DNA from: Zobellia galactanivorans
GTDB lineage: Bacteria; Bacteroidota; Bacteroidia; Flavobacteriales; Flavobacteriaceae
DNA: 64,000 bases
NCBI RefSeq assembly: GCF_000973105.1
Contig: NC_015844.1
Span: 2,600,501 to 2,664,500, forward strand
Direction: 5' to 3'
The translations under genes were made by a program, and so were the position numbers. Under the pieces are notes generated by a model that was not told the origin of the DNA, did no database searches, and was given only the letters and a program-made list of their open reading frames with translations. This document shows positions 9,815-18,958 of the stretch, in pieces. How positions within the stretch are numbered: the stretch's first letter is position 1; every line of letters begins with the position of its first letter.

Positions 9815-9822
9815 CAAAGATA
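9815..9822 (-). promoter_or_regulatory. -7 promoter box of the WYL regulator gene
   Basis: TATCTTTG on the minus strand, a perfect TAnnTTTG match 20 nt before the ATG at 9795. It supports that ATG as the true start, since transcription would begin downstream of the alternative ATG at 9861. Confidence 0.5.
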
Positions 9823-9942
9823 AAGTTTCAGGTGATGGCCTGGGCAGTTTCGGAATTTCATTCTGTATTGTTTGCAGATTCATAGGAACTAATGTTCCAC
9901 AAAGAAAGGAAGGGGAGGTGACAAGGGTATGTCAGTAGGGGG

Positions 9943-10968
9943 TTAGGCCCTTAAGGAAGAGTCCCTGACGACGAGGGTGGTTTTTATTTCAACGGTTTTG
10001 GTGATGATGTTGTTGGAAGGGCTATCAATTTCATCGATAAGGTATTTTACCGCCGTACGGCCAATTTTATCCCCTGGCTGATCGACGGTTGTGAGTTCGG
10101 GTTGAATGATTTTTGAACTGGCCGAGTTGCTAAAGCCTACCACGGCTATTTCCTCGGGTATTTTTATTTTGAACTTGTTTAGGGCCTTTATGGCGCCTAT
10201 GGCCGCATCATCGGTAATGGCAAAGATGGCATCGGGCCGTTTTTTCATGCTCAAGAGAATGTTCGTCAGTCGTCTACCGTGAATAAGAGAGATGTCCTCG
10301 GTACTTAAGATGATCTTTTCGCGAATGCGGATCCCATGATGTTCCAAAGCACGGAGGTAGCCGGCGTAGCGTTTTTCGGAGTTATATGAATTTTCGGTTT
10401 CCTTAATGATGGCAATACGCTCTTTGCCCAATTCGATGAGGTGTTCCACGGCATTGAAGGCGGCTTCCTCCTCGTTGATGACCACCTGGGTGCATGGGAT
10501 TTTTTGAGACACTTTGTCGAACAGAACAATAGGTGCCCGGTTCAAAGTGCGAAGCACATCGTCTACTTTGGTAGTTTTTCGGGCAAGCGACATCAGAATG
10601 CCGTCTACACCGAATTGGGTCATGGTATTGAGCATTTCGGTTTGTTTGGTTTCACTATTGTTCGATTCTGAAATAATGACACGGTAGCCCTGTATTTCGG
10701 CTTCCTCTAAAATCCCCTTTAATATCGTAGAGGTAAAGTAATGCGAAATGTTGGGGACGATCACCCCGATGATATTCGTTTTTTGGGAGCGGAAACTTCT
10801 GGCGAAGAGATTGGGCGAATAGTTCATTTGCCGGGCCAGTTTCTTTACGTTTTCCTTGGTTTTTTCATTGATGTCGGGGTGATCGTTTAAGGCTCTGGAA
10901 ACTGTTGAGATCGACAGGTTCAGGGCTAAGGCCAATTCCTTTAAAGTGGTGTTATGTCTTTTGCTCAT
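9943..10968 (-). CDS. LacI-family transcriptional regulator
   Basis: A 341-residue repressor-type regulator. The N-terminal LacI helix-turn-helix spans about residues 8-55 (TLKELALALNLSISTVSRAL). The periplasmic-binding-like effector domain follows (NIIGVIVPNISHYFTSTILKG and onward). It is transcribed away from the TonB receptor, hydrolase, symporter and glycerate kinase genes. The intervening region carries a LacI-type palindrome GCAAACGTTTGC (11042-11053). This arrangement is typical of a local regulator controlling a sugar-use operon. The inducer is predicted to be the imported glycoside or a breakdown product. Confidence 0.92.
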   Translation of the reverse strand: MSKRHNTTLKELALALNLSISTVSRALNDHPDINEKTKENVKKLARQMNYSPNLFARSFRSQKTNIIGVIVPNISHYFTSTILKGILEEAEIQGYRVIISESNNSETKQTEMLNTMTQFGVDGILMSLARKTTKVDDVLRTLNRAPIVLFDKVSQKIPCTQVVINEEEAAFNAVEHLIELGKERIAIIKETENSYNSEKRYAGYLRALEHHGIRIREKIILSTEDISLIHGRRLTNILLSMKKRPDAIFAITDDAAIGAIKALNKFKIKIPEEIAVVGFSNSASSKIIQPELTTVDQPGDKIGRTAVKYLIDEIDSPSNNIITKTVEIKTTLVVRDSSLRA

Positions 10969-11029
10969 AAAGTAAATGGATATTGATTTTCAGTTCGGTA
11001 CGCTTGTGATTGTGATAAAATTAAGAATT

Positions 11030-11053
11030 GCAAACGTTACCGCAAACGTTTGC
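11030..11053. promoter_or_regulatory. LacI-type operator (tandem palindrome) upstream of the TonB receptor operon
   Basis: GCAAACGTTACC at 11030-11041 is followed directly by the perfect palindrome GCAAACGTTTGC at 11042-11053. The central CG dyad with flanking CAAACG/CGTTTG is the usual LacI/GalR operator form. A -7-like box CATATTTG lies at 11058-11065, so a bound regulator would overlap the promoter. The divergent lacI gene suggests autoregulation as well. Confidence 0.75.
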
Positions 11054-11164
11054 ATGTCATATTTGTAATTTTTTCGTCGAAATAGTGTGATATTCAGATA
11101 GTTTTGACTCTGTATTGATAAATTAATAACAACTCAAGTTAAAACAACTTAAAAAACTACGATT

Positions 11165-13843
11165 ATGAAAAAATTAGTTTTTGCGGTAATCGGTTTATTT
11201 TTGGGAACTGGCGCTTTTGCCCAGACAGAAATTTCCGGTGCCATTACGGATAGTGCTGGGGAACCTATCCCAGGAGCGAACATTATAATAGTTGGGAGTA
11301 CCTCGGGTACGACATCTGACTTTGATGGCAACTATACCTTTTCAACCGACCTTGAAGGAAACCATATGCTTCGTATTTCCTATCTAGGTTTTACCACTAT
11401 AGATAAGCCGGTAGAGCTCAACAATACCGCTTTGACCATAGATGTTGTACTTCAGGAGGGAGGGCAACAATTAGACGAGGTGGTCTTGACCGCTTCCAGT
11501 ACGTTTAGGTCGCAGAAGCAGGCGCCTTTATCGATCAGTTCGGTAAAAATGAAAGAGATTACCAAACTATCGGCCAACAGCCAAGCGGATATTCTTCGTA
11601 GTGTTCCTGGTATTACCGCTGAAGGTGGTGGTGGTGAAACCGCAACAAACGTATTCGTTAGGGGGCTTCCTTCAGGTGGGCAGTATGTGTTCAACCCGTT
11701 ACAATACGACGGTATGCCTTTAATGAGCACTTTTGGTTTAAACTCTTCCGCTCATGATGTGTACGCAAGACCCGATATTGGTTTTAAAGGAGTGGAATTT
11801 GTACGTGGTGGTTCTGCAATTTTATATGGTGCGGGTTCTGTGGCCGGTATCATTAACTATACGAGTAAAACAGGGGATACCAACCCGGGTAACATCGTAA
11901 ACCTAGAAGTAGCCAATATGGGCCGGTTAAAAACCGATTTTTATAGTGGTGGCCAATTGGGTGGAGAAGATTCTAATACCTACTATGCTTTTACTGGTTT
12001 TGTAAGACATGACCGTGGCCCCATAGATACAGGTCTACCAACAAAAGGGGTGCAGTTCAGGGCTAATATCAAGAAGAAATTTGACAAAGGTACGTTTACC
12101 GTGCATGGCCAATTCATAAATGATAAGGCCCAGTTCTACCTTCCGATACCTTTAAAAGGGGGAAGTAGGGAGCGTATAAACGGAAATGACGGTGAGCCCG
12201 TAGAGCAATTGTTGACAGGGGAATTGGCCAATACTTCCTTTCTTACCCCAGGTGGAACTTACAATAGTCCCATTGCCGATGGTGTTTCTACCACTGGCGG
12301 CTATCTTTTGGCCGATTTTGACTATAGATTGGACGATGACCTAAGATTTAAATCCAAAGTAAAATATGCCAACTACAAGCACAATTTTGCCCTCTATGTG
12401 GGAGGTGACGGAAACAACGGAAACCCTATTACCCTAGATAATTACGTAGAGAGCATCGCTCCAGGAAATCAAGGATATACGGCGAATTACCAAAGTGGAA
12501 ATCCCAACCAACAAATAAACGGTTCCGACTTGGTTGTCGACAACCTGCATGTTGACCGTTTAAGGCCTATGACCGATTACTCGGGAGAGGCTTCTTTGAC
12601 CAAAACGATAGAGACTATGAATGGTGGAAGTCACAACGTAACCTTAGGTACTTTTATCGCCCGTACCGAAGCGGAAGACGTTAATTACCAATACCGTGTG
12701 CTTTCCGAATTCAATAACGCTCCAAGGTTGGTGAACTTGAGCTATGCAGATGCAGGGGGTAACAATGTTATTTATTCCGAAGGCGGATTGTACGATCGTA
12801 TCGGTCAAACCGCAAACAACTACCTGTCTCAAAACAGGTTGGCCTTTTATCTGACCGATGAGATGATTTTTGACCGATGGCGTTTTGATGTTGGTTTTAG
12901 ATATGAGCATACCGATGGTGAAAACAGTAAAGGGGGCATTATGAGCGCAACCGTTTATGACAATCCTGAATTGACCACTGCATTAAGTGATGTTCAAACG
13001 GCAGATGGTAGCTTTATTCGGTCATCGATACAAGCTTCGGGATGGGCCGTTTCTTTCGCCGGTCTTTACGAATTGACCGATGCAACAAACCTGTATGCAA
13101 ACTTCTCTAAAGGCTATTTTTTTCCACAAATAAGGGGGTTTGCCCCAGTGGCGGGTATTTCAGAAAATGCATATGATCCGGAAAACATTATTCAGTTCGA
13201 GGCAGGTGCTAAATTTGGTACGCCCAAATTCTCTGGATCGGTTGCCGCTTACTATGTAGCCTTGAAGGATAGGATAAAAATTCAACAAGCCATTGTTGGT
13301 GGCCAGTTGATAGATGAGACGCGTTCTGAGCAAGATACTAGAACTATAGGTGTAGAGGCTACGGGCGATTACGAAGTGGCCAGTAATTTCAACCTTCGCG
13401 GTACAGTAACTTATCAAGCTCACGAAATCACGAAAAATACAGATTTTGATTTGGTGAACGGTACGTCTACCGAAGCCAACGTAGGAAACAAATTGGCAAG
13501 ACAACCCAACTTTTTAGGGTCTTTGGGAGCGTATTACGACAACAATAAATTCGACGCCAACTTTGGTGTGAACTATACGGGTAGCAAATACGCTTCCGAT
13601 GTCAATGATATAGAATTAGATGCTATTCCGATCGGTAGATTGGGCGCTGGCTACACTTTTGGTAAGCCAGAAGAAAACCAAACGGTCCGTTTGGGTTTCT
13701 CCATCTTCAACCTTTTTGACAGTGATGGTATTACCGAAGGAAACCCAAGGGCAGGTGCCGCAGGCCAGAGCGAATCTGAGTTCTTTGTCGGTCGCCCTAT
13801 TCTTCCGAGAAGGTTCTTCTTGACGGCTACCTTCAATTTCTAA
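11165..13843 (+). CDS. TonB-dependent receptor of the predicted glycosylglycerate locus
   Basis: An 892-residue outer membrane receptor: signal peptide (1-20, cut after GAFA), carboxypeptidase-regulatory-like domain (about 24-100, with DFDGNYTFS), plug domain (about 115-225, with VFVRGLPSG and GSAILYGAGSVAGIINYTSK) and a 22-strand barrel ending in the aromatic terminus LTATFNF. It lacks the SusC signature and no SusD gene follows, so it belongs to the FecA/CirA-like class that takes up small solutes. It is the first gene after the LacI operator and heads the hydrolase, symporter and glycerate kinase genes. The substrate is predicted to be a charged glycoside such as mannosylglycerate. Confidence 0.9.
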   Translation: MKKLVFAVIGLFLGTGAFAQTEISGAITDSAGEPIPGANIIIVGSTSGTTSDFDGNYTFSTDLEGNHMLRISYLGFTTIDKPVELNNTALTIDVVLQEGGQQLDEVVLTASSTFRSQKQAPLSISSVKMKEITKLSANSQADILRSVPGITAEGGGGETATNVFVRGLPSGGQYVFNPLQYDGMPLMSTFGLNSSAHDVYARPDIGFKGVEFVRGGSAILYGAGSVAGIINYTSKTGDTNPGNIVNLEVANMGRLKTDFYSGGQLGGEDSNTYYAFTGFVRHDRGPIDTGLPTKGVQFRANIKKKFDKGTFTVHGQFINDKAQFYLPIPLKGGSRERINGNDGEPVEQLLTGELANTSFLTPGGTYNSPIADGVSTTGGYLLADFDYRLDDDLRFKSKVKYANYKHNFALYVGGDGNNGNPITLDNYVESIAPGNQGYTANYQSGNPNQQINGSDLVVDNLHVDRLRPMTDYSGEASLTKTIETMNGGSHNVTLGTFIARTEAEDVNYQYRVLSEFNNAPRLVNLSYADAGGNNVIYSEGGLYDRIGQTANNYLSQNRLAFYLTDEMIFDRWRFDVGFRYEHTDGENSKGGIMSATVYDNPELTTALSDVQTADGSFIRSSIQASGWAVSFAGLYELTDATNLYANFSKGYFFPQIRGFAPVAGISENAYDPENIIQFEAGAKFGTPKFSGSVAAYYVALKDRIKIQQAIVGGQLIDETRSEQDTRTIGVEATGDYEVASNFNLRGTVTYQAHEITKNTDFDLVNGTSTEANVGNKLARQPNFLGSLGAYYDNNKFDANFGVNYTGSKYASDVNDIELDAIPIGRLGAGYTFGKPEENQTVRLGFSIFNLFDSDGITEGNPRAGAAGQSESEFFVGRPILPRRFFLTATFNF

Positions 13844-13884
13844 AAGGTATTTGAAATTTAGTTTGAGTTTAGTTTGTTGAATCC

Positions 13885-13924
13885 AAAGACACATTGGTGG
13901 TGGATTTGCTGCCAATGTGTCTTT
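13885..13924 (+). terminator. Strong intercistronic hairpin between the receptor and hydrolase genes
   Basis: AAAGACACATTGG and CCAATGTGTCTTT form a perfect 13-bp stem with a 14-base loop, followed by ATTTTA. It lies 41 nt after the receptor stop and ends 14 nt before the preferred start of the hydrolase. It looks like a partial terminator or mRNA-stabilising hairpin that would make receptor mRNA more abundant than the downstream message. Confidence 0.8.
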
Positions 13925-13938
13925 ATTTTATGCATGTT

Positions 13939-15249
13939 ATGAAAGAAAATTTAATCCATAGGGCAATTGACGTTTTAGACGCCAATTTTCAAGAAGGAGG
14001 GTTTACTATACCGAGTAAAGGACTTTATCCGTTTCAATGGAAATGGGATAGCGGTTTTATTGCCATAGGCTTGGCCCATTACAATACGGATCACGCAAAA
14101 AAAGAAATAGAGACCTTGCTGAACGCACAATGGGACAACGGCTTTATACCGCACATTGTTTTTCATACGGATGACGATTCTTATTTTCCAGGCCATGATT
14201 TCCACAGATCGGACTTACATCCGCTTTCATCAAAAAAATACAAGTCTACAGGAATGACCCAGCCTCCGGTTACCGGCTTTGTATTACAGGATATGTTGCG
14301 CATTGTAGAGGATAAGGAAGATATGCTCGATTTTATCAAAGGGCAGATCGATAAGGTGTATGACAACCATGTGTATTTTTACGAAAACCGTGACCCGCAA
14401 AACGAAGGTCTGGTATACATCTACCACAATTGGGAGTCGGGCACCGATAACTCTCCGGTATGGGATGATATTTGGGATACAATGAATCCACCGGAATATA
14501 CTTTTGAGCGAAAGGATACCACTCATGTCGATGCCTCGGAAAGGCCTTCAAAAAGAGAGTATGATCACTACCTGTACATCATTGATATAGCCAAGCAAAA
14601 CAATTACGATGATGCCAAAATAGCCGAATTATCCCCTTTCTTGGTGCAAGACCCGTTATTCAACGCCATGCTCATCAAGTCGAACCAGGCACTGATCGAG
14701 CTTTATGAAATAATCGGGGGGAATGACGATAAAATTACATACCTGAAAAAGAACCAAGAAAGAAGCATTGCCGCTTTCAACCAGAAACTATGGGATGCTG
14801 AATTGGGGGCATATGTTCATTATGACCTGCGAAACAATACGCCCATACGCCATGTGTCTTCTTCTTCGTTTTCGCCTTTGTTCGCGGCTATACCTAGTAA
14901 AGAAAGGGCCGAGGTTTTGGTCAATACCATGATGGAGCGTTTCGGAGGTGACGATAAATACCTTTGCGCCTCTTTTGATCCGACAAATGACCGTTTCAAT
15001 CCTAGAAAATATTGGAGGGGCCCCGTTTGGATCAATATGAACTGGATGTTGTACCGTGGCTTAAAGGAGTACGGGTATACTGATATTGCCGAGCGAGTAA
15101 AAAATGATTCGATCGAGCTTGTGGAGCGCGATGGCTTTTTTGAATATTTCGATTGTAGAAAAGACACCGGTGATGAAACAAGAAAAGGCTATGGAGGCGA
15201 TAACTTCTCATGGAGTGCGGCCTTGATCATCGATCTTTTAAAAAATTGA
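13939..15249 (+). CDS. GH63/MGH1-like glycoside hydrolase, predicted mannosylglycerate (or glucosylglycerate) hydrolase
   Basis: About 436 residues with no signal peptide, so cytoplasmic. The (alpha/alpha)6-barrel family motifs are in order: YPFQWKWDSGF (about 30-40), NWESGTDNSPVWDD (about 164-177; its Asp near 170 fits the general acid), RGPVWINMNW (about 360-369), and a late EYFD...GDNFSWSAAL segment (about 402-428) that should hold the general base Glu. Length and motifs match mannosylglycerate/glucosylglycerate hydrolases, not trehalases (whose PGGRF signature is absent). Such enzymes release glycerate plus a hexose; a glycerate kinase is encoded two genes downstream, which supports the assignment. 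The start is the ATG at 13939. An upstream TTG at 13894 falls inside a terminator-like stem, and an ATG at 13930 is also possible. The sugar (mannose or glucose) is not settled. Confidence 0.78.
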   Translation: MKENLIHRAIDVLDANFQEGGFTIPSKGLYPFQWKWDSGFIAIGLAHYNTDHAKKEIETLLNAQWDNGFIPHIVFHTDDDSYFPGHDFHRSDLHPLSSKKYKSTGMTQPPVTGFVLQDMLRIVEDKEDMLDFIKGQIDKVYDNHVYFYENRDPQNEGLVYIYHNWESGTDNSPVWDDIWDTMNPPEYTFERKDTTHVDASERPSKREYDHYLYIIDIAKQNNYDDAKIAELSPFLVQDPLFNAMLIKSNQALIELYEIIGGNDDKITYLKKNQERSIAAFNQKLWDAELGAYVHYDLRNNTPIRHVSSSSFSPLFAAIPSKERAEVLVNTMMERFGGDDKYLCASFDPTNDRFNPRKYWRGPVWINMNWMLYRGLKEYGYTDIAERVKNDSIELVERDGFFEYFDCRKDTGDETRKGYGGDNFSWSAALIIDLLKN

Positions 15250-15401
15250 ATAAGGTTTTTTTTAAAGGTTTGGGGGCGCGGAATTAAAATGTGTGGGAAA
15301 ATCTATTTTTCCCTTCTGTTGGATGACGGTTATGGGGCGTTTCGGCTCCCAAACTCCCTTTGAAAACGATGTAGAATACCATTTTTGGGAGGTTAAACAC
15401 T

Positions 15402-15409
15402 TATATTTG
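15402..15409 (+). promoter_or_regulatory. Candidate internal promoter (-7 box) before the symporter gene
   Basis: TATATTTG, a perfect TAnnTTTG match, lies in the 297-nt gap between the hydrolase and symporter genes, 137 nt before the symporter ATG. No well-spaced -33 element was seen. It could provide extra transcription of the symporter and kinase. Nothing else is recognised in the gap. Confidence 0.35.
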
Positions 15410-15546
15410 GTGTAATCCCCCCTGTTTTTAGTAGTGCAATAAAGGAACGTAGATGACCAGGAATTGTTAAAAAGGACAGTTCCGTAGAACATTCAGCTAA
15501 TTGGATGAGTAGGAGATAACATACCAAACCAAAAGTAAATTTACTC

Positions 15547-17151
15547 ATGAATTATTTAGACTATATCATAATCGTTGTTTACCTAGTGGGCTTCTTGGGT
15601 CTTGGTTTTCTGTTTAAGGAAAACAGTTCTGGGGGCGACTATTTTCTAGGGGGAAGAAAAACTTCTTGGTTGCCTTTGAGCCTTTCGGCCATGGCGACCC
15701 AGCTTTCGGCCATCAGTTTTATTTCGGCGCCGGCATTTGTGGGCCTGAAAGATGGCGGGGGCATGCAATGGCTTACCTATGAGCTGGGCGTGCCTTTGGC
15801 CATGGCATTTCTGCTGGTAGCCGTGTTGCCGACCCTCTATAAATCGGGTATTGTAAGTGTTTACGAATACCTCGAAAAACGCTTTGACGCTTCTTCGCGC
15901 TTATTGATCAGTTTTGTATTCCAGATCAGTCGCTCCGTAGCGACCGGGGTAATGGTCTATACCATGGCCTTGATATTGCAGGCTACCATACAATTGGATT
16001 TTTGGATATCGGTCTTGATCATTGGGGTCATTACTATGGTCTACTCTTTTCAAGGAGGTATGAAAGCCGTTATTTGGGGAGATGTCATTCAAATGAGTAT
16101 TTTGTTCTTAGGAATAATCATCTGCCTCTTTTACGGGTTCAGCGAGCTTGGGGGCATCGATAGCTTTTTGGCCAACGTAGATCAAGACCGTATTACGGCC
16201 ATTGATTTTGATAAATGGGGGTTCAGCAATGCCGATGGTAATGATGAATTCGGTTTTTGGCCCATGGTTATCGGCGGTTTCTTTTTATACGCATCGTATT
16301 ACGGTACAGATCAGACCCAGTCGCAGCGTCTGTTGTCATCGAGTAGTATGTCAAATCTAAAGAAATTGATGATGGCCAACGGCCTGTTGCGCTTTCCTTT
16401 TACCTTGACCTATTGTATTATGGGCTTGGTGTTAGGTACCTTGTTGATGCAAGATTTGGGGTTTCAAGACCAAATGGAAAGTGTATATCAAGCCAATATT
16501 TCTTCTTTGGAGGGAAAAAAGGCCGACCTCTTGGTACCGGTGTTCATCATTAAATATTTGCCCAACGGGGTAATCGGTATATTGATCGTGGCCATTATGT
16601 CGGCCGCAATGTCGACCCTTAGCTCTACGGTCAATTCATTGTCTGCCGTTACCATGGAAGATTTTGTGAAGCGATTCAAGCCCAATATGGGGGATAAGCA
16701 ATACATGTCCTACTCAAGATTGCTTTCCATATTTTGGGGCTTGGTCTGTTTATTCTTTGCTTTTTTCGCGGGTAATATAGAAGGTACCGTTATCGAGGTC
16801 ATCAATAAGATCAGTTCGGTATTTTATGGTCCGATCTTGGCCGCTTTTATTTTGGCGATCTTGACGAAACGAACCCATGCCCTTGGGGCCAACATCGGTA
16901 TTGTTGCCGGGGTATTGTTCAATATTTACCTTTGGTTGTACGTGCCGCAAATATTCTGGTTCTGGTGGAACGCCCTCGGGTGTTTGGTCACCATTCTTAT
17001 AGCTCTTGCCGTTAGCTATACGGTCAAGAGAACGGTAAACGAAGGTCTAGAGGTGGTATACTATTCAGGGAAGAAAGAAGTGGCTATTTTGGTCGGTTAT
17101 TTTGTGATCATTCTTTGTGCTTGTCTTTTGCTTCCCTCTGTTTTCAATTAA
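15547..17151 (+). CDS. Sodium:solute symporter family (SSS) transporter
   Basis: A 534-residue inner-membrane protein with about 13-14 hydrophobic helices. The N-terminal region has the SSS hallmarks FFLGGRK-like (DYFLGGRKTSWLPLSLSAMA) and the following Gln/Ser-rich helix used for sodium and substrate. These carriers couple uptake of sugars, acids or related solutes to the sodium gradient. Lying between a cytoplasmic glycosylglycerate hydrolase and a glycerate kinase, it is the obvious inner-membrane carrier for the intact glycoside delivered by the TonB receptor. The substrate is inference from context. Confidence 0.9.
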   Translation: MNYLDYIIIVVYLVGFLGLGFLFKENSSGGDYFLGGRKTSWLPLSLSAMATQLSAISFISAPAFVGLKDGGGMQWLTYELGVPLAMAFLLVAVLPTLYKSGIVSVYEYLEKRFDASSRLLISFVFQISRSVATGVMVYTMALILQATIQLDFWISVLIIGVITMVYSFQGGMKAVIWGDVIQMSILFLGIIICLFYGFSELGGIDSFLANVDQDRITAIDFDKWGFSNADGNDEFGFWPMVIGGFFLYASYYGTDQTQSQRLLSSSSMSNLKKLMMANGLLRFPFTLTYCIMGLVLGTLLMQDLGFQDQMESVYQANISSLEGKKADLLVPVFIIKYLPNGVIGILIVAIMSAAMSTLSSTVNSLSAVTMEDFVKRFKPNMGDKQYMSYSRLLSIFWGLVCLFFAFFAGNIEGTVIEVINKISSVFYGPILAAFILAILTKRTHALGANIGIVAGVLFNIYLWLYVPQIFWFWWNALGCLVTILIALAVSYTVKRTVNEGLEVVYYSGKKEVAILVGYFVIILCACLLLPSVFN

Positions 17152-17161
17152 AGTAAGCATT

Positions 17162-18286
17162 ATGAAAATTGTAATCGCTCCCGATAAATTTAAAGATTCC
17201 CTCACTGGGTTTGAGTTCTGTGATGCCGTAGCGGAAGGCCTGCAGCACGTATTCGATGACGTCGAAATCGTAAAAATGCCTTTGGCCGATGGGGGAGACG
17301 GTACCATCGACGTGGTGAGGCACTATATACACGGTGAAAAAATAAGCATAACCGTAAACGACCCCTTGTTTAGGCCTATAAGCGCTTCCTACCTATATGC
17401 TTCGGAAAACCACATCGCCTATATTGAAATGGCGGAAGCATCCGGACTCAAGTTATTGGCCGATGCCGATAGAAACTGTATGAACACTACAACTTTCGGT
17501 ACGGGTGAGCTTATTGCCGATGCCCTTGAACGTGGGGCCCAAGAAATTATTCTAGGGATAGGGGGAAGCGCCACCAACGATGGGGGCATGGGCATGGCGA
17601 ATGCCTTGGGCTATCGTTTTAAGGATAGCTTCAGTAAAGAATTGAATCCGGTAGGAAGCAATTTGAACAAGGTAAAAAGTATTGATGCATCAAAGGTCCA
17701 CCCCCTCTTGGCCAATGCAAAATTTAAAATCGCCTGTGATGTTTCCAATCCGTTTTATGGTGTGAACGGGGCGGCCAAGATCTATGCCCCACAAAAGGGG
17801 GCATCTGAAGAAGAAATAGCGTTGTTGGACAACGGCTTGAAGAGTTTTGCCAAGGTCGTTTTTGATACCTACAATATAAGTCTACAGAAAATACAGGGCT
17901 CGGGTGCCGCGGGAGGAATTGGCGGTGGGGCTATCGTATTTCTAAGGGGCGAGCTCACTTCCGGTATCGATTTGGTCAAGGGCTTGGCCCGTTTTGATGA
18001 GGTAATCGCAAATGCCGATTGGGTGATTACCGGAGAGGGCCAGTTAGATGAGCAAACCCTGTCGGGCAAGACCATAGATGGGGTGATTACTTCCGCAAAG
18101 AAGGCGAATGTTCCGGTTGCCGCGCTTTGTGGTTCGGTATCTATATCCATTGAACAACAAGAAGGCTTCGGGCTGGCCTATGTGAATTCCATTGTAAGGG
18201 GAGTCTCTACCTTGCCCGAAGCTATGGCTTCCAGCTATACGAATTTGGTGAATGCCAGTTACAATTTTGCCAAGTTGATAAAGTAA
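17162..18286 (+). CDS. Glycerate kinase (GlxK/GarK family, glycerate 2-kinase)
   Basis: About 374 residues starting MKIVIAPDKFKDSLTG, the classic N-terminus of the family, so the ATG at 17162 is used; an upstream in-frame start at 17117 overlaps the symporter gene. Other family motifs are ADGGDGTIDVV, GIGGSATNDGGMGM, GSGAAGGIGGGA and ITGEGQLDEQTLSGK. The enzyme phosphorylates D-glycerate with ATP, in this family to 2-phosphoglycerate, which enters glycolysis. It follows the symporter by 10 nt, so the two are cotranscribed. Its place in this operon identifies glycerate as a product of the pathway and is the strongest clue to the substrate. Confidence 0.92.
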   Translation: MKIVIAPDKFKDSLTGFEFCDAVAEGLQHVFDDVEIVKMPLADGGDGTIDVVRHYIHGEKISITVNDPLFRPISASYLYASENHIAYIEMAEASGLKLLADADRNCMNTTTFGTGELIADALERGAQEIILGIGGSATNDGGMGMANALGYRFKDSFSKELNPVGSNLNKVKSIDASKVHPLLANAKFKIACDVSNPFYGVNGAAKIYAPQKGASEEEIALLDNGLKSFAKVVFDTYNISLQKIQGSGAAGGIGGGAIVFLRGELTSGIDLVKGLARFDEVIANADWVITGEGQLDEQTLSGKTIDGVITSAKKANVPVAALCGSVSISIEQQEGFGLAYVNSIVRGVSTLPEAMASSYTNLVNASYNFAKLIK

Positions 18287-18395
18287 GGGTTGTATTCGTT
18301 TCAGGATCGGTTGTTGGCCTTCCTTAAAATAGGGGCTTTAAAAAAAAACTTCTTTTCTACATCACTACTGACAAAGGGTTGTCACGTGGCACTTT

Positions 18396-18403
18396 TACAT
18401 TTG
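18396..18403 (+). promoter_or_regulatory. -7 promoter box of the DinB-family gene
   Basis: TACATTTG, a perfect TAnnTTTG match 36 nt before the ATG at 18440. It suggests the DinB gene is a new unit, not a tail of the glycerate kinase operon. Confidence 0.45.
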
Positions 18404-18439
18404 TTCCCGTAAAATAATACGAACTTAAAAATGTAAATT

Positions 18440-18940
18440 ATGAGCACAGCAAACCCATCCGTAGAAAAAGTGGCGCAGGTAATTCTTCCTGCCGAACTAT
18501 TGGCCCACTGGCAAGGGCATAGAACTTTGACCAGAAAAGTAATAGAAGCATTTCCTGAGAAAGATTTTTTCGAATACAGCATTGGGGGAATGCGGCCATT
18601 TTCAAAAATGGTAGATGAGCTCTTGAGCATAGCGGGTCCTGGAATGAAAGAAATAGTTTCGGGAAAAGCGGCTGCCTTCACAGAAGCCGTAGCTCATGGA
18701 AATAGTAAAGCCAAAGTCTTAGCGCTTTGGGACGAAGCCACGGAAGAGATCAACGCTAATTGGGCTAAGATCGGGGTTGATAAATTTCATGATTCTATCA
18801 AACTTTTTGGTCAGTACGAAGGGACTATTCAATCTAGTATTTTATATTTCGTAGACAATGAAATACACCATCGCGGCCAAGGCTATGTCTATTTGCGAAC
18901 CCTAGGTATCGAGCCGCCCATGTTCTGGGATAGAAATTAA
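18440..18940 (+). CDS. DinB-family protein (putative metal-dependent, four-helix bundle)
   Basis: A 166-residue cytoplasmic protein predicted to form the DinB/YfiT-like four-helix bundle. Candidate metal-ligand histidines are in LLAHWQGHRTL (about residues 22-28) and in the C-terminal motif DNEIHHRGQGYVYLRTLG (about 140-157), where the HHRGQ pattern is diagnostic of the family. Members include thiol-dependent transferases and stress proteins, but most have no known reaction. A short gene for an HMA-like protein follows by 18 nt and may be cotranscribed. Confidence 0.85.
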   Translation: MSTANPSVEKVAQVILPAELLAHWQGHRTLTRKVIEAFPEKDFFEYSIGGMRPFSKMVDELLSIAGPGMKEIVSGKAAAFTEAVAHGNSKAKVLALWDEATEEINANWAKIGVDKFHDSIKLFGQYEGTIQSSILYFVDNEIHHRGQGYVYLRTLGIEPPMFWDRN

Positions 18941-18958
18941 CGGTAAAAAGCCTAGGCA

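Noticed and set aside
13894-13938. Earlier TTG start for the glycoside hydrolase
   Set aside because: It lies inside the perfect hairpin between the genes, and the resulting N-terminal extension is not family-like.
13939-15249. Trehalase or GH100 invertase assignment for the hydrolase
   Set aside because: The trehalase PGGRF signature is absent, and a glycerate kinase in the operon points to a glycerate-releasing enzyme.
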